Part shown: piece after piece, positions 17,924 through 26,282 of the stretch
Layout: every line of letters begins with the position of its first letter
Position numbering within the stretch: the stretch's first letter is position 1
NCBI RefSeq assembly: GCF_031178445.1
Contig: NZ_JAPSIY010000002.1
Span: forward strand, 248,001 to 312,000
From: Microbacterium sp.
GTDB taxonomy: Bacteria; Actinomycetota; Actinomycetes; Actinomycetales; Microbacteriaceae
Length of the DNA stretch: 64,000 nt
Direction of reading: 5' to 3'
Notes under the pieces: model-generated
The model's database searches: none
What the model was told of the DNA's origin: nothing
Seen by the model: the letters and a program-made list of their open reading frames with translations, nothing else
Made by a program: the position numbers and the translations under genes

Positions 17924-19329
17924 GATTCCTCCTGAGTGTCGTTTGTCTTGGCTCGGCGACCGCGCGGCCTCCGAGGCTTGGGCTCCTCGTCCGCCCCGAC
18001 CGGCAGAACGACCCGGCGCGGACGGGGGGCGGAGTAGGCGAGCGCGGCCTCCCGGATCTGCTCGTCGGATGCGAAGGCAGCGCGCACGCGCTGGGGTGCC
18101 GAGCCGTCTTCTGGTAGGACGTAGGCCGTGCCCGGCATCGACGACGAGATCTCGTGACACGCGGCGCCAGCCGCGACCGCGCCGTCTCCGAGTACCATCG
18201 ACGTCTCGATCCGGTCCCGCAGGCGCAGCCCGACCGTCTGTGTGAAAAGGCCTCGGGCGGGCAGCGTCTCCTTGCGGGGGTCCTGCAGGCACGCGAACAC
18301 GATGAAGCCGACAGCCCGTCCTTGCGACGCGAGAGTGGCGATCGCCGCGTTCGCGCGCCGCAGAAGCTCGCGATTCGTCTCGTACGCGGTGAGCGCGGCC
18401 AGCTCGTCGATGAGTACAATCACGGTCGGACTATCGACACTTGCGCGGTGCTGCCGGGTGAGGCCAGCGAGGCTTTGCGCGCGCTCCTGCATCGCCGTGA
18501 CAGCCTCCTCAAGCAGCTGCACGGAATGCGGCGCGTCGTTTGCGAACCGCGTGAGCAGATCGCGCCCCATCGCCAGCTCCATGCCACCCTTGCGATCGAT
18601 ACCCCATACCTCGACCAGACCCGAATGGATCGGCTGAGAGAGACCCAGCAGGAGCCCCCACACGAGGGATGCTTTGCCGCTGCCGGAGGAGCCTGCGACG
18701 AGGGTGTGCGGACCGAGTGGCAGTCGCCACTCCGCGCCGCCGTCGGCGATGCCCATCAGCACGGTCGCGCCGTCCCAGGGGATGCCGATAGGCAAGCTGA
18801 ATGGCTGCGCCAGTGAATCGACGTACTCGACGCGGAGCGCGAGCGCGCCGAGTTGATGGCCGACGACGGTCACGCGCACGGCGTTGAACGCCTGAGCGAT
18901 CCGAGGGGTCGCTGCGACGAGGTCCTCACGAGCCAGTCCGGGAGGGAGCGACACCGGCAGCACGCAGGTATGCCCCTCCCAGGACGGACGTCCGACGCCG
19001 GCGATGATCGGGTTGCCCGCGAGGTCCTTCACCTCGAGGCGAAGGTTGCGGGCAAGCGCGGGCCAGGAAGCCAGCGCCCAGGTGCCAACACGTCTCTGCC
19101 ACCGCCGAAGCGGCAGCGTGTCGAACCGACGGGCCGCAGCTACTCGGCGCACGGCCAGCAGCACGAGCGCTCCGATGGTCAGCCAGTTGATCAGCTCGCC
19201 GACGTACGGCACGGCGCTGAAGCAGGCTAGGACGAAGAGCAGCACGAGCAGCCACCATCCTCGACGAAGCAGCCGCGGCCATTCGTCGGCCCAGTACTCG
19301 CGCTCGAGGCGCCACGACCAGGTCATCAT
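17920..19329 (-). CDS. traSA: FtsK/SpoIIIE-type DNA translocase (TraSA/TraB-like)
   Basis: A 469-aa single-protein conjugation motor that moves double-stranded DNA between actinomycete mycelia or cells. Two N-terminal transmembrane segments occupy about residues 23-62. The ATPase domain has Walker A GSSGSGKAS (213-221) and Walker B VIVLIDE (about 309-315). Walker A has Ala after the Lys instead of Thr/Ser; GKxS variants are usual in AICE Tra proteins, so I do not read this as inactivation. The C-terminus is short and basic (KPRRPRGRRAK), a possible DNA-contact tail. Overlaps of 4 nt on both sides show tight coupling. Confidence 0.93.
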   Translation of the reverse strand: MMTWSWRLEREYWADEWPRLLRRGWWLLVLLFVLACFSAVPYVGELINWLTIGALVLLAVRRVAAARRFDTLPLRRWQRRVGTWALASWPALARNLRLEVKDLAGNPIIAGVGRPSWEGHTCVLPVSLPPGLAREDLVAATPRIAQAFNAVRVTVVGHQLGALALRVEYVDSLAQPFSLPIGIPWDGATVLMGIADGGAEWRLPLGPHTLVAGSSGSGKASLVWGLLLGLSQPIHSGLVEVWGIDRKGGMELAMGRDLLTRFANDAPHSVQLLEEAVTAMQERAQSLAGLTRQHRASVDSPTVIVLIDELAALTAYETNRELLRRANAAIATLASQGRAVGFIVFACLQDPRKETLPARGLFTQTVGLRLRDRIETSMVLGDGAVAAGAACHEISSSMPGTAYVLPEDGSAPQRVRAAFASDEQIREAALAYSAPRPRRVVLPVGADEEPKPRRPRGRRAKTNDTQEES

Positions 19330-19724
19330 TCGCCTCCGCGCGGCTTGCCCGCCGGCTTCATGTCGCGCGCGCGGAGTGAGAACGCGACGCGTGGACGGCC
19401 ACCGGTCTCCTTGACGTACGGAGTGACAGTGAGGCCGTCGAAGAAGACCGGGCGGAACGGCAGCCCGTTAGCCTCCGGCGGTGCCGCCGGTTCCGAGATG
19501 CTCGCGATCTTGACGGTGACCTCGTTCTGGCCCTTCCGTGCCTCGGGATCCGCGTCGATGACGCGCACCTGCCACAACGGGTGGCCCGAGTTCTTGTCCA
19601 GATCCTGCCCCTGACGCTGGCCGTCGTCCGACCACTTCACGACCGCCTCGACCTCGCCGACCATGAACGCCCCGCGGGGGAAGTAGGCCTCGAAGCTGAC
19701 CGGGATTCCTGACTGTAGTGCCAT
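19326..19724 (-). CDS. Conserved AICE protein upstream of the translocase
   Basis: 132 aa, first gene of the leftward operon; ATG 19724 has AGAGGAA upstream. The sequence is beta-rich (WQVRVIDADPEARKGQ, EVTVKIA, LTVTPYV, RPRVAFSLRA). From memory, proteins of this pattern regularly precede FtsK-like genes in actinobacterial integrative elements. The OB-like strand pattern would suit a single-stranded-DNA or DNA-binding role, but this is an inference. No catalytic residues or membrane segments are seen. Confidence 0.75.
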   Translation of the reverse strand: MALQSGIPVSFEAYFPRGAFMVGEVEAVVKWSDDGQRQGQDLDKNSGHPLWQVRVIDADPEARKGQNEVTVKIASISEPAAPPEANGLPFRPVFFDGLTVTPYVKETGGRPRVAFSLRARDMKPAGKPRGGE

Positions 19725-19877
19725 GACTAGTTCCTCTCAGTTAGTGAGGTTTTTTCTCACGCACTAAGACTGACGCGAGCCACCTTCAATGTCAACCTTT
19801 TTCTCAGCCGCTGATCCTTACTCTCAGTCGAGAAGTGATGCGCACGGCAACTAAGCTGATGGCATGGACGGCGAACC
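19725..19877. promoter_or_regulatory. Divergent control region of the AICE
   Basis: A 153-bp gap between the leftward mobility operon and the rightward cargo. On the minus strand, TTGACA (19795-19790) is a consensus -35 with a poor -10 (19772-19767). Around it lie an inverted repeat, TTAGTGAG (19741-19748) against CTCAC-GC-ACTAA (19756-19767), and three CTCAG-type motifs (near 19736, 19803 and 19832). On the plus strand TAAGCT (19852-19857) is a -10 candidate. The repeats look like operators for a repressor that would keep excision and transfer silent; no such repressor is recognisable among the element's genes. Confidence 0.55.
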
Positions 19878-20426
19878 ATGAGCGAACAGCCGATGCTCCC
19901 GGTATGGGGCGTCGTTCCTGAGCCTGTGCGCGGTGTCCTGCAGCGACTTCAAGAGCGCGCGGCTGAGGCGGTCGAGGCGATGGACACGGCCAAGATCGGG
20001 GGAGCGGCGCCTCAGAACCACGACGAGGCGTTCCTGCAGATGTCTGCGGCTTCCGAAGTAGCTGACCGGGCGACGCGCGACTACCGCAGCGTGTTCAATG
20101 CATACACTCACAAGTTCCACCAACCGAAGCCTCCGATCGGTGAACTGGCGGCGATGCAGGGAGCGATCACACAGTCATTCGCAAAGCGCTACACGCCGAA
20201 AACCATCGCTGCAATCGAGGCGCTCCTGGCACCGAAGCCTGACCTTACAGCGATCCAGGCGGGGATCCGCGCACTGGGATTCGACGATCTTCGCGGCATC
20301 TCGGACCCGCTCGATAGGGCGATCGCCGAAGCTGAGGCTGACCCGAAGTTTCATCGTTGGCTGCCCGCGGACGAGAAGTCCCGCGCAACGAGCCGAGCGA
20401 TCCTTCGAGAGACCGACGAACTGTGA
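19878..20426 (+). CDS. Hypothetical AICE protein, divergent from the mobility operon
   Basis: A 182-aa soluble helical protein of unknown function. ATG 19878 has no clear Shine-Dalgarno; instead a five-codon minicistron (ATG 19864 to TGA 19881) overlaps the start, and a TAAGCT box lies 6 nt before it. The N-terminal third contains coiled-coil-like helices (VLQRLQERAAEAVEAMD), and the middle has SFAKRYTPKTIAAIEAL. Its place next to the divergent control region would suit a regulator, but no helix-turn-helix is evident. Confidence 0.65.
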   Translation: MSEQPMLPVWGVVPEPVRGVLQRLQERAAEAVEAMDTAKIGGAAPQNHDEAFLQMSAASEVADRATRDYRSVFNAYTHKFHQPKPPIGELAAMQGAITQSFAKRYTPKTIAAIEALLAPKPDLTAIQAGIRALGFDDLRGISDPLDRAIAEAEADPKFHRWLPADEKSRATSRAILRETDEL

Positions 20427-20636
20427 GAAGTTTCTTTACTCATTCAAGGCCGGCCTTCGGCCGTCGCCGCACAAAGGGGCGCGACGCCCGCTGCGGTGCG
20501 TCCGGTCCTCGCTTCGCTGCGGTCCGGGCGCTCCTCGCGATCGCCACACCCCTCCGTGCCCGAACTCAAGCGCACACTGAGCCAGTCACGACGCTGCGGT
20601 ATGCCGTCCCGTACCCTTCGAAAGGAACCGCCTGCT
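20427..20636 (+). other. 210-bp GC-rich, repeat-rich non-coding stretch in the AICE
   Basis: No convincing gene. It starts AT-rich (20427-20450) and then turns into short repeated hairpins: GGCCGGCCTTCGGCCG (around 20452), CGGTCC repeated on both sides of a GCTTCGC loop (around 20508-20533), then GCTCCTCGCGATCGCC. The methyltransferase start has AAAGGAA at 20621-20627. Possible roles are a leader with attenuation, the rep double-strand origin or the clt transfer locus; the sequence alone does not decide. Confidence 0.45.
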
Positions 20637-22706
20637 ATGGCAACGCAACTTGAGCATCTTCTCGCACGTGTTGCGTCGCTCGACAGCAGTCTGGCGGATG
20701 CCCTTGAGAAGGAGCTTGAGAAGCGCACCACGGCCGTTGAGTTCGGCATTCACTTTGCAACGCATAGTCCCGAAATTGTGCGACTACCTCGACGTCGCGT
20801 GGCTGTGCAAGATAAGGTCGTCTTGCAAACCGACGTGGAGCGATTTCCAGAGATTTATCGGGTGACCTCGATAGGCGCCCGAACCGTTCAGTTGATCGCG
20901 AAATCCGGGTCCCGGCTCACCGCGAAACTGAAAGACGTCGTTCCAATCGCTGAATTCGGGGATCCTATCTACCCCGGGATGCGCTCCCTGGGATCAGCCG
21001 GGTCACCGTCGATCGGGACCCCCAGCCACGTCGTGATTCAAGGTGAGAATTTCCACGCTCTTCAGACGCTTCGCTATACGCACGCAGCGTCTGTAGATCT
21101 CATCTACATCGATCCGCCCTATAACACCGGCAACAAGGCGGAGAACAAGTGGAAGTACAACGACAAGTATGTCGACGACACTTCCGGATATCGCCCTTCC
21201 CTCTGGTTGTCGTTCATGGAGAGGCGCCTCCGCCTCGCGCGCGAGTTGTTGAAACCCACCGGAGCGATAATGGTGTCCATCGGTGACGGCGAGCAACACC
21301 GTTTGCGAATGCTGATGGACAAGGTGTTCCAGACTGAGAACCATGTAGCACAACTCGCCGTTGAGATGTCGACGACCTCGGGACCGAAGACGACCAATGC
21401 GCAGCAGGGCACTATTGTTAAGAACGTTGAGTACGTCCTCATCTACCGTCGATCAGCTGCCTTTGACACTCACGTGCGACACACTCCGCTCTACGACGGG
21501 ATCGATAAGTGGGACACTAACTACCCGCTCTGGATAAATGACGATGGCACTACTGAGAGCCTCTACTCGCATCTAGATTCGCAGCCAGAAATCCGAGAAG
21601 ACATTGAACGTCTGCTGCTAACACACAGCGCCGGGCCCAAGAAGGGGCAGTTCGTGGGCGCCCGGGGGATGGATCTATTGATTGCGGGTTCTAAGCCGGC
21701 GAAGGAGTTCATCACTCGCAACTTGGCCCGGATTGGCAGGACCGATACGGCACCATCATCCGCGAAGACTGTGGACGTGGAGGTTGGTAGATGGGTGACC
21801 CACGCTACCCCTGAGCGGGAGTACATGATCACCAGGTCCTCCAGCGGTAAGCTGTGGCAGATTTACACGCTGGACCGCAATTATCGCGTGTCAGATGATT
21901 ATGTTCCCCGATTCGGGCGCACAGTGATTAGGGGTGACCTCTGGCGAGGATTTCATTCCGACATGGGACATGTAACGTCGGAAGGCAATGTTGCGTTCAA
22001 CAACGGAAAAAAGCCGTTGCGTCTGATCAGGCAACTAATTCAGTGGGCGAATAATTCACGGGACGCAGTAATTCTCGACTTCTTCGGTGGCTCCGGCACC
22101 ACCACGCACGCCGTAATGCAACTCAATGCTGCAGATGGCGGGTCGCGACAAAGTATTCTGGTGACAAATAACGAGCTGAATGCTGTGAACGACGAAGCGA
22201 TGCGCGAGCGGGGTAAGTATCCAGGTGACGAGGAGTACGAAGCTCTAGGAGTCTTTCGTGCAGTGACTCGTCCCCGTATCGAGTCGGTTGTTTCCGGGGT
22301 ACGGCCGGATGGAAGGCCTAGTAAGCACCAGGGAATCGATCAGTCGGTCGAATTCTTCGAGTTGACCTATGAATCGGCCGATCAAGTTGCGTTTGGTGAC
22401 GCTTATGCATCGGTTGACCCTCTGCTTTGGCTCAAAGCCGGTTCAACGGGCAGTCGGATCGGCCAACCCGGTGATGAGCCTTTCATGTTCGCGGACTCCT
22501 ACGGCGTGCTCTTTTCCCCAGATGCGGTCGCCCGCTTTGTTGCAGAAGTGGCTAAAAGGCCGGAGATCCGACACGCGTTCGCCGTAACTGAAGACGATTC
22601 ATTCTTCGCAAGCCTGCGGTCTCAACTGCCCGGCTCTGTCCCCTGTACTCGTCTGTATGAGAGCTACCTCACAACTTTTGCGATCAATACCAGCGGGGCC
22701 GTCTGA
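20637..22706 (+). CDS. DNA methyltransferase of type III (Mod-like), beta class
   Basis: 689 aa; ATG 20637 with AAAGGAA 9 nt upstream. The catalytic motif DPPY is at residues 159-162 (IDPPYNTGNKAENKWKYND), and the S-adenosylmethionine motif FGGSGTT follows at about 482-489. This order is that of beta-class N6-adenine or N4-cytosine methylases such as type III Mod. Residues 40-125 form an extra N-terminal domain (RRRVAVQDKVVLQTDVERF and YRVTSIGARTVQLIAK) that looks like a small beta barrel and is not part of classical EcoP1I-type Mod. The long central stretch holds the target recognition region. The stop overlaps the helicase start (TGATG), so Mod and the helicase are coupled. Codon use is AT-richer than the chromosome, which suggests transfer. 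Confidence 0.9.
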   Translation: MATQLEHLLARVASLDSSLADALEKELEKRTTAVEFGIHFATHSPEIVRLPRRRVAVQDKVVLQTDVERFPEIYRVTSIGARTVQLIAKSGSRLTAKLKDVVPIAEFGDPIYPGMRSLGSAGSPSIGTPSHVVIQGENFHALQTLRYTHAASVDLIYIDPPYNTGNKAENKWKYNDKYVDDTSGYRPSLWLSFMERRLRLARELLKPTGAIMVSIGDGEQHRLRMLMDKVFQTENHVAQLAVEMSTTSGPKTTNAQQGTIVKNVEYVLIYRRSAAFDTHVRHTPLYDGIDKWDTNYPLWINDDGTTESLYSHLDSQPEIREDIERLLLTHSAGPKKGQFVGARGMDLLIAGSKPAKEFITRNLARIGRTDTAPSSAKTVDVEVGRWVTHATPEREYMITRSSSGKLWQIYTLDRNYRVSDDYVPRFGRTVIRGDLWRGFHSDMGHVTSEGNVAFNNGKKPLRLIRQLIQWANNSRDAVILDFFGGSGTTTHAVMQLNAADGGSRQSILVTNNELNAVNDEAMRERGKYPGDEEYEALGVFRAVTRPRIESVVSGVRPDGRPSKHQGIDQSVEFFELTYESADQVAFGDAYASVDPLLWLKAGSTGSRIGQPGDEPFMFADSYGVLFSPDAVARFVAEVAKRPEIRHAFAVTEDDSFFASLRSQLPGSVPCTRLYESYLTTFAINTSGAV

Positions 22707-25324
22707 TGCAGTTTGAACTAACCACGTACCAGTCTCGAGTCTCAGATGAGGCCACGAGCCTCATCCGGGAGGGCTTTGCTGATGCGCATAGGCCGAACGC
22801 GCGGCCCCTCGTGATCACCCTTAGCGCTCCGACCGGCTCGGGTAAGACGGTTATAGCTGCCTCGATCATCGAGCGCCTGCTACGGGGAGACAGCATCGCT
22901 GCGGCCGACCCTAACACCATCGTGATCTGGTTTTCGTCGTCCCCCACCCTTAATCGGCAGTCGAGGCGCAAGATCGAGGCTGCAGCGGATCTTATCGACC
23001 TCGCAAAACATGTCGACATCGACAACTCTTTCGACGAGCCACAACTGTCGGGTGGCTCGATCTACTACTTGAATCATCAAAAGTTCGCCTCGAACCTAAT
23101 GCGGAGACGCGAGGGTGTGCGTGCACACACCTTGTGGGAGATGATCTCAAACACGCTGAGTGACCCGAACGCCAACGTGTTGTTCATCGTCGACGAAGCG
23201 CACGAAGGCATGGGCGAATCGCGGGACAGCGATTCGCCCGGTACGAGTACCTACCTTCAGCAGCTGCTTCAAGGAGATCCCTCGACGGGCCGACCTCCGA
23301 TGCCGATCGTTCTTGGTATCACGGCTACGCCTGATCGTTTCGACAAGAAGGTCGGGGAGCTGCTTCCCCGGCTCTCGAAGGAAGCGCTCTCGGTGACCGC
23401 CTCCGAAGTGCGGGCGTCGGGGCTGCTCAAGGACCAGATCGTAGTCAAGCTCCCCAACGAGAAGAAGATCTCCACGACGCAGCTGTTGAGAGAAGCGGTT
23501 AGAACCGTGCGTCAGATGGAAGGCTGGTGGCGCGAGTTTGCCGATCGAAACCCTGACGAGAAAGTCGTAAAGCCGCTGCTTCTAGTGCAGATGGGCAACA
23601 CCCCGTCAGCGGCCGAGTCGGCCGAGGCCGTTGGCACGATCCTTGAAGAATGGCCAGAGCTCACAGCTGGCGCGATGCGACATGTAATGGCGCTTGACGG
23701 ATCCCGGAACTGGGTCGTGGGAGACAGGATCATCACCCACATCGACCCTCAGGATGTTCAAGACGACACGACGTGCCAGGTGTTGTTTGCGAAGACCGGA
23801 GTGACTACGGGTTGGGACTGCCCGCGCGCCGAGGTTCTATTCTCGTACCGCGGTAGCAGCGAGGAGACAGTAATCGCCCAGCTCATTGGGCGGATGGTTC
23901 GCACTCCTCTCGCGAGCCGGGTCGAGGATGATGACCAGCTCAACTCCGTGACCTGCTTCCTTCCGCGCTTCAACCAGAAGACTGTCGAGAAAGTTGTTGA
24001 CTCTATCTCGGACCCCACTGGGGGTGGTATTGGAGGGGTCGATGTCAGCATCGAAACGACCGAGGTCGGCTGGAATCCTTCTCCGACCGTTCCAACCACC
24101 GAAGCGGTCGAGATTCTGCGCTCACTTCCGCGTCGCACCGTGTCGGAACGGGTAGGCAACCCGATGTCCCGCCTAGTGAAGACAGTGGCAGCACTGGCGA
24201 AGCACGAGATCACCGCTTCTCCAGTCACTGATGCCTGGAAGGCGCTGGCCAAACGGGTCATCGATCACTACATCGCGAACCGAGCATCGGTCGATGCTGT
24301 CGCAGACGATGTCGAGCGCGCAGATCTGGCGGTCTTTACCGTCAGGATGCTAGATCGCGCCGACGCGGGAGTGACAACTACCTCGTCTGTCGTAGCCGAC
24401 AACAAGACTGTCGACGACGCGTACAGGGCCGCGATGGCATCATTCGGCGGCAGCGATGGACGCGACGCCGTTCTGTATGCGACCAAGGAACTCGCCTCGG
24501 TCGTCGCGGACGCTGGCATCGCCAACTTGAGAAGAGCTAAGGCTGTCATAGCCGCCATAGCTCAAGACGCCGAGTGGATGGCCGAGTACATCGAGTTCGC
24601 GGAGAAGTACACCAACTCGCTCTTCGAGACGTATGACGCTCAGATGCACGACGCGGCCTCTCCGCAGGCGATTGCCGAGTTTGAGCGCCTACGTGAGGGC
24701 GCTCGCGAGCCGGTCGTTGCACCCTTGGGCCAGTTCCCGACGCGGTTTAAGCCGGTTCCGACGGCGCGGGTCACGGTGACAATGGATCCCAGCGGGACCT
24801 CGACGGTGAAGCGCAAGAAGATTCCGTCTTGGCGCAAGCACATCATCTCGAACGCCGATTTTCTGTTCCCAGCGCCAGTGACTTCCTGGGAGGAAGACGT
24901 GCTCCGGACAGAACTCGCTCGCGACAACGTAGTTGCCTGGTACCGCAACCCTAAGCAGGGCCAGTTGGCTCTAACTGTCCCCTATCGCATCGGGGGCGGA
25001 TGGAAGCCGATGCACCCTGACTTCATCTTCTTTGTGCGAAGCGGTGAAGCGCTTAGGGCCGCTATCGTCGATCCACATCTCACTTTCGGCGACACAGTGC
25101 CTAAACTCCGGGGCTTGGCTGACTACGCTGAAGCTAGCGGCGAGCACTACACACGAATCTGGTCGGTCATTAATGACCAGGGGCAGATGCGCCGACTCGA
25201 CTTGCTTGATCCTAAGGTCCGAGAAGCGGTCCACCGACAGGATGCGGAAGCCGTCGACCTATTCCGCACCCTGGGCAAGACGTATGTGGTTGCACCAAGC
25301 GAACCGGCGTCACCGGAGGAATGA
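22706..25324 (+). CDS. DEAH helicase/Res-type subunit of the Mod-linked system
   Basis: 872 aa. Superfamily 2 motifs are in order: Walker A APTGSGKT (residues 41-48), DEAH (about 162-165, FIVDEAHEGMG), ITATPDRF (about 210) and motif VI QLIGRMVRTPL (about 392-402). The C-terminal region (about residues 765-800) has the nuclease-like arrangement PDFIFF...AAIVDPH, where type III Res nucleases have PD-x(n)-(D/E)xK; the last position is His in a VDPH motif. It is therefore either a variant nuclease site or not a nuclease. It overlaps mod by 1 nt and the next gene by 4 nt. As Res it would track from the recognition site and cut unmodified DNA; here the cutting role may lie with the GIY-YIG partner. 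Confidence 0.88.
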   Translation: MQFELTTYQSRVSDEATSLIREGFADAHRPNARPLVITLSAPTGSGKTVIAASIIERLLRGDSIAAADPNTIVIWFSSSPTLNRQSRRKIEAAADLIDLAKHVDIDNSFDEPQLSGGSIYYLNHQKFASNLMRRREGVRAHTLWEMISNTLSDPNANVLFIVDEAHEGMGESRDSDSPGTSTYLQQLLQGDPSTGRPPMPIVLGITATPDRFDKKVGELLPRLSKEALSVTASEVRASGLLKDQIVVKLPNEKKISTTQLLREAVRTVRQMEGWWREFADRNPDEKVVKPLLLVQMGNTPSAAESAEAVGTILEEWPELTAGAMRHVMALDGSRNWVVGDRIITHIDPQDVQDDTTCQVLFAKTGVTTGWDCPRAEVLFSYRGSSEETVIAQLIGRMVRTPLASRVEDDDQLNSVTCFLPRFNQKTVEKVVDSISDPTGGGIGGVDVSIETTEVGWNPSPTVPTTEAVEILRSLPRRTVSERVGNPMSRLVKTVAALAKHEITASPVTDAWKALAKRVIDHYIANRASVDAVADDVERADLAVFTVRMLDRADAGVTTTSSVVADNKTVDDAYRAAMASFGGSDGRDAVLYATKELASVVADAGIANLRRAKAVIAAIAQDAEWMAEYIEFAEKYTNSLFETYDAQMHDAASPQAIAEFERLREGAREPVVAPLGQFPTRFKPVPTARVTVTMDPSGTSTVKRKKIPSWRKHIISNADFLFPAPVTSWEEDVLRTELARDNVVAWYRNPKQGQLALTVPYRIGGGWKPMHPDFIFFVRSGEALRAAIVDPHLTFGDTVPKLRGLADYAEASGEHYTRIWSVINDQGQMRRLDLLDPKVREAVHRQDAEAVDLFRTLGKTYVVAPSEPASPEE

Positions 25325-26253
25325 TGGTAAGCGGTAAACAGATCCGCGTGTACCTGGTGGACGGAACGCCGGGAGGTCTCCTGACAGCTGAGATCATGAA
25401 CTGGACGGGGCACGTCGTGGCGGCGCCCAGGTCCGACATCGCGGATCTGCTCGCCCGTGAAGAGGTTCGCAGGACCGGCGTTTACGTCCTTCTTGGCGAC
25501 GATCCAGAATCACAATCGCCATCCGGCAAAGCAGTGTACGTTGGCGAGGGAGACGACATAGCAGTGCGTCTCCGTCAGCATTCACGAGCCGAAGAAGCAG
25601 GCGGGAAGGACTTTTGGGATCGGGTTGTGATTCTCACGTCGAAAGACGCGAACGTGACCAAGGCACACGCTCGCTATCTTGAGGCCCGACTCATAAACGC
25701 AGCGACGTCAGCGAAGCGGGCGACGCTTATGAACGGAACGGCGCCGGCTCCCATCCACCTCCCCGAGGCCGACGTCTCCGATATGGAGTACTACCTCAGC
25801 CAGGTTCAGATTGTGCTTCCCGTGCTCGGAATCACCGAGTTTCGGCCGACCCGGGGACAAATGGCTCCCGATAATCCTTCCGCAGCCGGGCACGCAATGG
25901 AACGCGCCTCGCCGACGTTTCGATTTGAAGTTCCGCGGTACGGCATCGCAGCTCTGGCTCAGGAAATCGACGCTGAGTTCACTGTGCTTGAGGGATCGGT
26001 CGCTCGCGCTGATTGGGTAGGAACGCATCGCCACCCCGGCTACCAGCAGCAACACGCTGCGCTTCTCAGCGACGACACGCTACGCCGAGAGGAAAACGGG
26101 CTCGCGCGCTTCACTCAGGACGTAGTGTTCTCATCGCCTTCTGCGGCAGCTGCGGTCGTTGCTGGGCGATCTGCGAATGGACGCATTTCGTGGATAGACG
26201 CGTCTACTGGAATGAACTTTGGCGAGTGGCAAAGCCGGGGGATTGCGGAGTAG
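25321..26253 (+). CDS. GIY-YIG nuclease with C-terminal DUF4357-like domain
   Basis: 310 aa. The GIY-YIG core is visible: GVYVLLG (residues 53-59), AVYVGEGDD (71-79), the conserved Arg in AVRLRQH (81-87) and a later Glu in YLEARLI. Residues ~200-305 match the DUF4357 pattern, with a closing FSSPSAAAAVVAGRSANGRISW block. The start overlaps the helicase stop as ATGATG; the second ATG (25324) is also possible. It completes a three-gene operon with the methyltransferase and helicase. GIY-YIG enzymes cleave DNA with one metal ion; here it may supply or regulate cleavage, or act as an independent effector. That role is inferred. Confidence 0.85.
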   Translation: MMVSGKQIRVYLVDGTPGGLLTAEIMNWTGHVVAAPRSDIADLLAREEVRRTGVYVLLGDDPESQSPSGKAVYVGEGDDIAVRLRQHSRAEEAGGKDFWDRVVILTSKDANVTKAHARYLEARLINAATSAKRATLMNGTAPAPIHLPEADVSDMEYYLSQVQIVLPVLGITEFRPTRGQMAPDNPSAAGHAMERASPTFRFEVPRYGIAALAQEIDAEFTVLEGSVARADWVGTHRHPGYQQQHAALLSDDTLRREENGLARFTQDVVFSSPSAAAAVVAGRSANGRISWIDASTGMNFGEWQSRGIAE

Positions 26254-26264
26254 CGCGAGTAAGC

Positions 26265-26282
26265 GTGCCGGTCTTGTGCCGG
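26265..26282 (+). repeat. Paired GTGCCGG repeat, candidate right arm-type integrase site
   Basis: GTGCCGG-TCTT-GTGCCGG has the same orientation, 11-bp period and near-identical spacer as 11990-12007. It lies 107 bp inside attR, just after the last cargo gene. Confidence 0.55.
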
